DNA of 64,000 nt from Gemella morbillorum (GTDB lineage: Bacteria > Bacillota > Bacilli > Staphylococcales > Gemellaceae). The notes under the pieces were generated by a model. The model was given only the letters and a program-made list of their open reading frames with translations. It was not told the DNA's origin and ran no database searches. Below, piece by piece: positions 57,217 to 64,000 of this stretch (its first letter is position 1; each line of letters begins with the position of its first letter). The position numbers and the translations under genes were made by a program. The stretch is taken from contig NZ_LS483440.1 of the NCBI RefSeq assembly GCF_900476045.1, positions 868,001 through 932,000 of the forward strand, given 5' to 3'.

Positions 57217-59841
57217 TTAAATATTAGATAGTAATTCTTCAAATGCTTTGTTTATGTTGTCTTTATTTTTAGCACCCGCTTGAGCCATGTCAGGTCGTCC
57301 TCCACCACGACCATCACACACTGTTGCAAGCACATTAACAAGTTTTCCTGCATTATATTTATCTGTGATAGCTTTATCAACTGCTACAACAAAATTAACT
57401 TTATCTTCATTAATAGATGCAAAAGCAATAACATAATTTTCTAGTTTTGATTTAGCATTATCTACAAGTTGTTTTAAGTGATTCATGTTTTCTGATTCAA
57501 CAACACTTGTTAAAACATTAACACCATTTATCTCTTTAATATCATTAACTAAGTTGTTTAATTCAGCATTAGCAATTTTTTGTTGAAGAATTTCTTTTTC
57601 TTTAGTTAATTTTTTAATTTCTACTTGTAAACTAGAAACTTTTTCAATAACATTAGCTGAATTTGCTTTTGTTAATTTTTCTACAGAACGTAGAGTTTCT
57701 TCTTGTTTTCTTAAATATTCATAAGCAGCTTTCCCTGTTAAAGCTTCAATTCTACGGACTCCAGCAGCAACACCTGATTCAGAAACTATCTTGAAAATTC
57801 CAACCTCACTACTATTTGCATTGTGTGTTCCACCGCATAATTCTATAGAATAATCTCCTATAGAAACAACACGTACTACATCACCGTATTTTTCACCAAA
57901 TAATGCTTGAGCACCAAGTTTTCTAGCTTCAGCTATAGGCATTTCTTCTGTTTTAATTTCTAAAGCATTCCAAATTTGTTCATTAACTTCTTGTTCAACT
58001 CTCTCGATTTCTTCTTTAGTTAATGGTGCAAAGTGTGTAATATCAAATCGTAATTTGTCATCAGTTACTAATGAACCTGCTTGTTTAATATGCGTTCCTA
58101 CTTGTTGACGAAGAGCCTCGTTTAATAAGTGAGTTGCAGTATGATTTTTCTCAATATTTAATCTATAATTTCTATTAACTACAAGTTCATATTCATTTCC
58201 TACAAGAAGTTCTCCTTCAACGACTTTTACAAAGTGAATATGGCGTTTATCAGGAAGTTTTTTAACATCTAGAACTTCTCCTTTGAAGCCTAGTGCTATA
58301 ATCTCTCCGCGGTCCGCTACTTGCCCACCACTTTCAGCATAAAATGGTGTTCTTTCAAAGACAACTTTCACTACATCTGTTCCTGTATACTTATCTAATA
58401 GATTATCCTCTTTATCTACAATTGCAAGTAGTTTTGATGATTTTTCTATTAATTGTGTATAACCAACAAATTCGCTGTCTCCTATAATTCTATTGTATAA
58501 ATCTGACTGAACTTGCATTGATGAATCATCATGACGAGATGCACGAGCACGTTCTTTTTGTTTTTCCATTTCTTCATTGAAACCATCAATATCAACTGTT
58601 AACCCCAATTCTTCTGCATATTCTTCTGTCAATTCAATTGGGAATCCAAATGTATCATACAGTTTGAATGCATCTTCCCCAGAGATAACTTTTGTTGTAT
58701 CTTTTACTTCGTTCGCAATATTAGTTAAGATTGCTTCTCCTTCATGAAGTGTTTCATGGAATCTGTCCTCTTCTTTAAGAATCACATCTTTAACGAAGCT
58801 TACACTTTCCTTAACATTTGGGTAGTAATCAATCATAATTTCAGCTACTATGTCAGTAAGTTTATACATAAATGAACTATTTAACCCTAAAATTTTTGCA
58901 AATCGTACTGCACGACGTAATAAACGACGAAGTATATAACCACGACCTTCATTTGATGGAAGAGCTCCATCTGCAATTGCAAATGCTACTGTTCGTATAT
59001 GGTCTGCGATAACTTTAAACGCTACATCTTGTTCTTTGCTAACACCATATTTTGCTCCAGATAATTTTTCAATTTCTCGAATAATTGGAATAAATAAATC
59101 TGTATCAAAGTTAGTAGGCACATCTTGAAGAACTGAAACTATACGCTCAAGTCCCATTCCTGTATCTATATTTTTTGCAGGAAGTTCTGTATATGTTCCA
59201 TCTGCATTATGATTATATTGACTAAATACAACGTTCCAAACTTCAAGATAACGATCATTTTCTCCACCAGGATACATTTCTTCTTTTGGAGACCAAGTAT
59301 CAGCTTCTGGCCCGCGATCATAGAAAATTTCAGTATTCGGTCCTGATGGTCCTTCTCCTATATCCCAAAAGTTTCCTTCAATACGAATAATTCTGTCTTC
59401 CGGAAGCCCGATGACATTTTTCCAAATATCATATGCTTCTGTATCTTCTGGGTGAATAGTTACTGATAATTTTTCTTTTTCTAAAGCTAGCCATTTTTCA
59501 GAAGTTAAAAATTCCCATGCCCATGCAATAGCTTCTGGTTTAAAATAATCACCAATAGAGAAATTTCCTAACATTTCAAAAAATGTATGGTGACGCGCAG
59601 TCTTACCAACATTTTCTATATCATTTGTACGAATTGATTTTTGTGAGTTAGTAATTCTAGGATTTTCTGGAATTTCACGTCCGTCAAAATATTTTTTTAA
59701 TGTTGCTACCCCCGAGTTAATCCATAATAATGATGGATCATCTACTGGCACTAACGAAGCACTAGGCTCAATCTTATGACCTTTTTCTACAAAGAAATCC
59801 AAATACATTCTTCTTATTTGTGTTGATGTTAATTGTTTCAT
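57217..59841 (-). CDS. alaS: Alanyl-tRNA synthetase
   Basis: Class IIc synthetase, 874 residues. Catalytic core with the ARHHTFFEMLGNFS motif near 58-71, editing domain zinc residues HTATH near 565 and CGGTH near 667, then a coiled coil and the C-Ala domain (DGRGGGRPDMAQAG near 845). Translation is preceded by a T-box leader, so expression responds to uncharged tRNA-Ala. Confidence 0.98.
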   Translation of the reverse strand: MKQLTSTQIRRMYLDFFVEKGHKIEPSASLVPVDDPSLLWINSGVATLKKYFDGREIPENPRITNSQKSIRTNDIENVGKTARHHTFFEMLGNFSIGDYFKPEAIAWAWEFLTSEKWLALEKEKLSVTIHPEDTEAYDIWKNVIGLPEDRIIRIEGNFWDIGEGPSGPNTEIFYDRGPEADTWSPKEEMYPGGENDRYLEVWNVVFSQYNHNADGTYTELPAKNIDTGMGLERIVSVLQDVPTNFDTDLFIPIIREIEKLSGAKYGVSKEQDVAFKVIADHIRTVAFAIADGALPSNEGRGYILRRLLRRAVRFAKILGLNSSFMYKLTDIVAEIMIDYYPNVKESVSFVKDVILKEEDRFHETLHEGEAILTNIANEVKDTTKVISGEDAFKLYDTFGFPIELTEEYAEELGLTVDIDGFNEEMEKQKERARASRHDDSSMQVQSDLYNRIIGDSEFVGYTQLIEKSSKLLAIVDKEDNLLDKYTGTDVVKVVFERTPFYAESGGQVADRGEIIALGFKGEVLDVKKLPDKRHIHFVKVVEGELLVGNEYELVVNRNYRLNIEKNHTATHLLNEALRQQVGTHIKQAGSLVTDDKLRFDITHFAPLTKEEIERVEQEVNEQIWNALEIKTEEMPIAEARKLGAQALFGEKYGDVVRVVSIGDYSIELCGGTHNANSSEVGIFKIVSESGVAAGVRRIEALTGKAAYEYLRKQEETLRSVEKLTKANSANVIEKVSSLQVEIKKLTKEKEILQQKIANAELNNLVNDIKEINGVNVLTSVVESENMNHLKQLVDNAKSKLENYVIAFASINEDKVNFVVAVDKAITDKYNAGKLVNVLATVCDGRGGGRPDMAQAGAKNKDNINKAFEELLSNI

Positions 59842-59865
59842 TTTTTTCTCCTTTCAATTAAAAAA

Positions 59866-60078
59866 ATCCCTTGTGTAAATATATTACACAAGGGACGACT
59901 ATAATCGTGTTACCACCCTAATTTGAGCTATGCTCCTCATTAGTTTTTATAACGGCTTAACTGCCGATGAAGCACTATATAGGTAGCATAAAAGTTATAT
60001 TATGAATCTTTTTCACCACTAGACTCTCTCTAAATATAATATTACTAACTTCTAATTCCTAAACTTCATTTATTATTT
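59866..60078 (-). promoter_or_regulatory. T-box riboswitch of alaS (specifier GCU)
   Basis: On the - strand the leader contains a stem I with AGAGAGAG and a GGTGAAA apical loop motif, a likely specifier GCU followed by A (59985-59987), and the T-box AGGGTGGTAACACG, whose TGGT can pair with the tRNA ACCA end. GTCGTCCCT can complete the antiterminator; the competing terminator CCCTTGTGTAA/TTACACAAGGG with a T-run follows (59866-59893). Uncharged tRNA-Ala should switch on alaS. Confidence 0.92.
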
Positions 60079-60084
60079 AGATAC

Positions 60085-60113
60085 ATTATATACAGTTCTA
60101 AAACAAATGTCAA
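60085..60113 (-). promoter_or_regulatory. Promoter of alaS T-box transcript
   Basis: Perfect TTGACA, 17 bases, perfect TATAAT on the - strand. Confidence 0.9.
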
Positions 60114-60119
60114 TAGATT

Positions 60120-60485
60120 TTACTTAGAATTTCTTATTTCTAACAACGCTTTCTTTTGCCAAAGTTTCATATTTTGTTTTAAAGTATCAAAACCATATTC
60201 GAAATTCAACGTATCTAAACTGTTAATTTCTTTCTTAGTTATCTTTTTATGATTAAAGTTAAGAGTCGCATTTATTTTATTATCTTTTATCGATAATACC
60301 TTTACTTCTAATACTTCATCTTGTTTAATGTAACTTCCTATATCAAAAATAAAGCAATTTGTTATCTCTGAAATATGTATCAAACCTACTTGACGGTCTC
60401 GTGTTTCAAAAAATGCACCATACGGTTTAACTGCTGTTATTTTAACTTTAATTATATCACCAGGTTGTATTTCTTTATAGCTCAT
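60120..60485 (-). CDS. S1 RNA-binding domain protein (YugI/CvfD-like)
   Basis: 121 residues with one S1 domain (about 4-75): GDIIKVKITAVKPYGAFFE and GLIHISEI are the RNA-binding signatures. Relatives (general stress protein 13, CvfD) act in post-transcriptional or translational control. Overlaps tkt by 11 bases, so co-translated. Precise targets unknown. Confidence 0.88.
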   Translation of the reverse strand: MSYKEIQPGDIIKVKITAVKPYGAFFETRDRQVGLIHISEITNCFIFDIGSYIKQDEVLEVKVLSIKDNKINATLNFNHKKITKKEINSLDTLNFEYGFDTLKQNMKLWQKKALLEIRNSK

Positions 60486-62451
60486 TTTTTATTCTCGCTA
60501 CTACTTTTTCAACACTAAATCCATATTCTTCAATAACTTTATTTGCTGGTGCTGACGCTCCAAACTTATTAATACCAATTGCTAAACCATCAAGCCCTAC
60601 GTATTTATACCAAAGAGCAGTGTTCCCCATTTCTAATGATACACGACGACGTATACTGCGTGGTAATAAAGCTTCCTTATATTCGCTAGTTTGTTCTTCA
60701 AATAATTCAATAGAAGGCATACTAACAACACGTACTTTCATACCTTCTTTTTCTAATTCTTGAGCAACACTTATTGCCAGTGCTACTTCTGAACCAGTTG
60801 CGATTAAAATTGTATCAAAATCACTTGAAGTTTCATAAACAACATATGCTCCTTTTGCTACTTTTTCAAATGATGAATTTTCTAAAACTGGTAAATTTTG
60901 ACGTGTAAGAACTATCGATGTTGGTTTATCGTTAATATTTTGTGCTAAATACCAAGCTGCTTGAGTTTCTGTAGCATCTGCTGGTCTGAATACATATGTA
61001 TTTGGAATAGTACGTAAAGATGCTAAGTGTTCAATTGGTTCATGCGTTGGACCATCTTCACCAACAGCAATACTATCGTGTGTAAATACATATGTTACAG
61101 GTAAGTTTTGTAGCGCTGATAATCTTAACGCAGCTTTTAAATAGTCAGAAAATACAAAGAATGTTCCTCCAAATACGCGCACTCCTCCATGTAACATCAT
61201 TCCGTTAAGTACTGTCGCCATTGCAAATTCACGAACTCCAAATTGGATATTACGTTCAGTACGATGAGCATCATCTTGAAGACCGTCACCTTTAATAAAC
61301 GTCATGTTAGAGTGAGAAAGGTCTGCTGAACCTCCAAAGAATGTTGGTAAAACTTTAGCAATACTGTTAATTGCATCTTGAGATGAATTACGAGTAGCTT
61401 GAGCTTCTCCGACATTTTTAAAACTGAAGCTTTCTTTAGAAAGATGTTTAATATCTTCTCTTGATAGTACTTCTTCTAATTCAGCAGCTAACTCTGGGAA
61501 TTTTTCTTTATATTCATTATATAATTTTTCCCATTCATTATTCGCAGTTTCCCCACGATCTGCAACATTAACTTTAAAGTCTGCATATACTTCTTCTGGT
61601 ATTTCAAATGGTTCATAATTCCAACCAATTTCTTTTCTGAATAAAGCTGTTTCTTCTTCTCCTAACGGTGCACCGTGTACACCATTAGTTCCTTGTTTAT
61701 TTGGAGATCCTGCTCCAATAATTGTTTTAACTTCAATTAATGTGGGTTTATCTGATTGTTTAGCTTTTTCTATAGCAACGTTTACTGCTTCAACATCAGC
61801 ACCATCTTCTACCAATATAGTGTTCCAACCATATGCTTCATATCTATTGCGAACATTCTCACTAAAAGCGTCTCTTGTTTCACCATCTAAACAAATATCA
61901 TTAGAATCATATAGAACCACAAGTTTATTTAGTTTTTGTACTGCTGCAAAACTTGCTGCTTCAGAAGCAACACCTTCCATAATATCTCCATCACCACAAA
62001 TTACATAAGTATAGTGATCGAATAATTTATATCCTTCTTTATTATATTTAGCCGCTAAATATCTTTCCGCAAGAGCCATTCCTACTGCTGTAGAAATTCC
62101 TTGCCCTAATGGTCCAGTAGTTGCATCAACACCTTTTGTATGTCCAAATTCTGGGTGCCCAGGAGTTTTAGAACCCCATTGTCTAAAGTTTTTAACTTCT
62201 TCTAAAGATACATCCTCAAATCCTGATAAATGTAATAAAGAATAAAGCAGCATCGAACCATGACCTGCAGAAAGAACAAACCTATCTCTATTTATCCAAT
62301 CTGTTTTTTTAGGATTTACTCTAAGGTGTTTAGCAAATAATGAATAAGCCATTGGCGCAGCTCCCATAACAACTCCAGGATGTCCTGATTTTGCTTTGTT
62401 TATAGCATCAACACCTAATACCTTAATAGCGTTTACTGATTGTTGTGACAT
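60475..62451 (-). CDS. tkt: Transketolase
   Basis: Thiamine-diphosphate enzyme of the non-oxidative pentose phosphate pathway. 658 residues: SGHPG and GHGSMLLYS near the start, the ThDP motif GDGDIMEG near 154, central pyrimidine-domain EDGPTHEPIE near 410 and the C-terminal domain. Lies between recR and the S1 gene, 23 bases after recR. Confidence 0.97.
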   Translation of the reverse strand: MSQQSVNAIKVLGVDAINKAKSGHPGVVMGAAPMAYSLFAKHLRVNPKKTDWINRDRFVLSAGHGSMLLYSLLHLSGFEDVSLEEVKNFRQWGSKTPGHPEFGHTKGVDATTGPLGQGISTAVGMALAERYLAAKYNKEGYKLFDHYTYVICGDGDIMEGVASEAASFAAVQKLNKLVVLYDSNDICLDGETRDAFSENVRNRYEAYGWNTILVEDGADVEAVNVAIEKAKQSDKPTLIEVKTIIGAGSPNKQGTNGVHGAPLGEEETALFRKEIGWNYEPFEIPEEVYADFKVNVADRGETANNEWEKLYNEYKEKFPELAAELEEVLSREDIKHLSKESFSFKNVGEAQATRNSSQDAINSIAKVLPTFFGGSADLSHSNMTFIKGDGLQDDAHRTERNIQFGVREFAMATVLNGMMLHGGVRVFGGTFFVFSDYLKAALRLSALQNLPVTYVFTHDSIAVGEDGPTHEPIEHLASLRTIPNTYVFRPADATETQAAWYLAQNINDKPTSIVLTRQNLPVLENSSFEKVAKGAYVVYETSSDFDTILIATGSEVALAISVAQELEKEGMKVRVVSMPSIELFEEQTSEYKEALLPRSIRRRVSLEMGNTALWYKYVGLDGLAIGINKFGASAPANKVIEEYGFSVEKVVARIKNEL

Positions 62452-62474
62452 ATTAATGCCCTCCTAAATTATAA

Positions 62475-63071
62475 TTATAATTCTATTCTACCCGATATCG
62501 CTCGCGATAATGTAACTTCATCTACATATTCAATATCACTTCCAAATGAAATACCTTGAGCAATTCTGGTAACTTTTATATTTGTATTTTTTAAATATCT
62601 TGAAATAAAACTTGCTGTTCCTTCTCCTTCCGGCGAAGAATTTGTTGCCAAAATTATTTCTTTAACTGTCGTATCTTGTGCTCTTTCAAATAATGATTTG
62701 ATATTTATATCCATCGGCCCGATACCATCCATAGGCGATATAAGACCATCTAAAACATGATAAAGTCCTCTATATTGTTGCATATTCTCCATAGCAACTA
62801 GGTCATTATCATTGGCTACCACACATATAGTAGACTTATCTCTACTGTTATCAGAGCAAATATCACAAACATGTGTTTCACTAAGACGATGACAAATTTC
62901 GCAGTTAGTAAGTTTTTCTTTTAAACCTTGTAGAGAATCTGCAAAATTTTTAATGTCATCATCGTGCATTTTTAATGTATGAAAAGCAAGACGAACTGCA
63001 GTTTTTCTCCCAATACCTGGTAGTAATGAATAACTATCTATTAAATCTAAAATTGGTTTAGGATAGTTCAT
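62475..63071 (-). CDS. recR: Recombination protein RecR
   Basis: Partner of RecO/RecF in gap repair, 198 residues: HhH motif (LPGIGRKTAVRLA), four-cysteine zinc finger CEICHRLSETHVCDIC and Toprim domain. At the usual Toprim opening the protein reads CVVANDND, so the acidic residue found in many RecR proteins after VV is absent; RecR is not catalytic, so this need not matter. One base after ybaB. Confidence 0.96.
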   Translation of the reverse strand: MNYPKPILDLIDSYSLLPGIGRKTAVRLAFHTLKMHDDDIKNFADSLQGLKEKLTNCEICHRLSETHVCDICSDNSRDKSTICVVANDNDLVAMENMQQYRGLYHVLDGLISPMDGIGPMDINIKSLFERAQDTTVKEIILATNSSPEGEGTASFISRYLKNTNIKVTRIAQGISFGSDIEYVDEVTLSRAISGRIEL

Positions 63072-63072
63072 C

Positions 63073-63390
63073 TTACAAACCTGGAATATTTAGTCCGTTA
63101 GTAAATCTTCCCATTGTATCTTCTTTAAGTTTATTTGATTTTTCTAACGCATCATTTACTGCTGTTAAGACCATATCTTGTAACATTTCGATATCATCTG
63201 GATCGACTACTTCTTCTTTAATTTTAATATCTAAAATTTTTCCATCTCCGTTAGCCACCGCAGTTACCATACCACCAGATACAGTTCCTTCTACAGTTTG
63301 ATCTTTAAGACTTTCTTGTGCAGCCATCATATCTTTTTGCATTTTTTGCATTTTTTTCATCATTTGCTGCATATTTCCCATTCCACGCAT
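63073..63390 (-). CDS. ybaB: YbaB/EbfC nucleoid-associated protein
   Basis: 105-residue DNA-binding dimer protein with a Met/Gln/Lys-rich first helix ([18 protein letters not shown]) and the conserved [18 protein letters not shown]. In the standard dnaX-ybaB-recR order. AGGAGG precedes the ATG and there is an own promoter. Confidence 0.96.
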   Translation of the reverse strand: MRGMGNMQQMMKKMQKMQKDMMAAQESLKDQTVEGTVSGGMVTAVANGDGKILDIKIKEEVVDPDDIEMLQDMVLTAVNDALEKSNKLKEDTMGRFTNGLNIPGL

Positions 63391-63421
63391 TTTATTATCC
63401 TCCTAGTATCTTTATAATATA

Positions 63422-63450
63422 ATTCTATTTAAATTTATGTTTATTGTCAA
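63422..63450 (-). promoter_or_regulatory. Promoter of ybaB-recR-tkt
   Basis: TTGACA, 17 bases, TAGAAT on the - strand, in the 196-base gap after dnaX. Confidence 0.75.
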
Positions 63451-63586
63451 TAATTTCCATCCTAGTCATAATGTTTAAATCTTTTACTATGATTGTATGA
63501 AAAATTTTTTACTAAAATAATTTATATACTTTATTTTATATCTTGCTTTTATAGCAACTATAGTAACTTCTTTAGTTAACTTGCTA

Positions 63587-64000
63587 TCAATTCTCAATTA
63601 TTATATCTTTAAAAAGTTGTTCTAGTTTTGATTCTTCTAATATCTCCTCAGTTAACAATTTTTCTTCAACCGCATCTTCAATATCTTCTATTTCCTGTAA
63701 TAATAGTTTATACTGATGTTCTTGAAGTACGTATATCTTATATTCTACCCCTATATAACGTGCAAATAACGTCTCTAAATATTGTTTATATTTCGAGTTT
63801 GGTGTCATTTTTATCATACTTTCTGCTTCAGTAGAGATTAATAATCCTCCCACTTTTGATGAGGCGACTAAAGTACAAGTTTTTAATAACTCTCTCATAG
63901 CTGTAACTTCACTATTGTTAGCACCTAAACTTTCTCTTATTATCTTATTAAAAACCCCTGCTGCATAATTAGTAAAAGTATCATTAGAAGTAGATAATAA
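63587..64000 (-). CDS. dnaX: DNA polymerase III subunit gamma/tau, C-terminal part (partial)
   Basis: The frame stays open to the window edge: 34 codons precede the internal ATG at 63898 with no stop, so the visible 137 residues are a C-terminal fragment. The ELLKTCTLVASSKVGGLLI...MIKM segment, then YLETLFARYIGVEYKIYVLQEHQYKLL, resembles the end of Firmicute DnaX (tau domain V region), and the place directly upstream of ybaB-recR is that of dnaX. The N-terminal AAA+ domain lies outside. Confidence 0.8.
   Translation of the reverse strand, partial: LLSTSNDTFTNYAAGVFNKIIRESLGANNSEVTAMRELLKTCTLVASSKVGGLLISTEAESMIKMTPNSKYKQYLETLFARYIGVEYKIYVLQEHQYKLLLQEIEDIEDAVEEKLLTEEILEESKLEQLFKDIIIEN

Overview
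The window is AT-rich DNA of a low-GC Firmicute. The mix of Bacillus/Staphylococcus-type gene clusters (asnS-dnaD-nth, fmt-rsmB-rlmN-stp-prkC, asp23-nusB-xseA-xseB-ispA, dnaX-ybaB-recR, sufCDSUB with SufU, an alaS T-box) with a streptococcal XerS-like recombinase suggests a Gemella-like bacterium. That assignment is inference from protein character, not from a search. No rRNA, tRNA, transposase, phage gene or CRISPR array is visible; most genes are chromosomal housekeeping genes.

Layout. From 1 to 7.85 kb all genes run rightwards: murI-rdgB-ferredoxin-ftsK, then pgsA, then an ABC/FtsX-type exporter pair. At 7.85 kb the direction flips and nearly everything to 64 kb runs leftwards. At the flip lies a tyrosine recombinase resembling streptococcal XerS, with a dif-like 11-6-11 site just upstream, a dif-like perfect palindrome just downstream, and a C-over-G excess on the + strand beyond it. 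This is what a replication terminus should look like, and ftsK lies within 5 kb. Only two short + strand islands interrupt the leftward part: tetR-MATE (11.4-13.4 kb) and vanZ-thioredoxin (19.1-20.0 kb).

From 9.5 to 20 kb: rpmB, an orphan GntP permease, tetR-MATE, a DUF1697 gene, efp, and the apt-M16 peptidase-trmB operon. From 20 to 31 kb there is a DNA-repair block: pcrA-ligA-lapA-recJ, an FAH hydrolase-recA-miniprotein operon, and uvrC. From 31 to 38 kb: fmt-rsmB-rlmN-stp-prkC (translation plus Ser/Thr signalling), ogt and lspA. From 38 to 45 kb: asnS-dnaD-nth-lspA, cca with a shortened DinG homologue that keeps its exonuclease but has lost helicase motifs, and ackA. From 45 to 50 kb is the Fe-S assembly operon sufCDSUB. 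From 50 to 53.5 kb: glycerate kinase, an EamA transporter and a membrane-anchored C39-like peptidase.

At 53.6-53.94 kb an isolated + strand transcription unit with a good promoter and strong terminator encodes no protein. It can form long-range helices including a possible pseudoknot; I could not assign it to a known RNA, and it is the best novel candidate here. From 54 to 64 kb: asp23-nusB-xseA-xseB-ispA, alaS behind a T-box with a GCU specifier, and dnaX(partial)-ybaB-recR-tkt-S1 domain protein.
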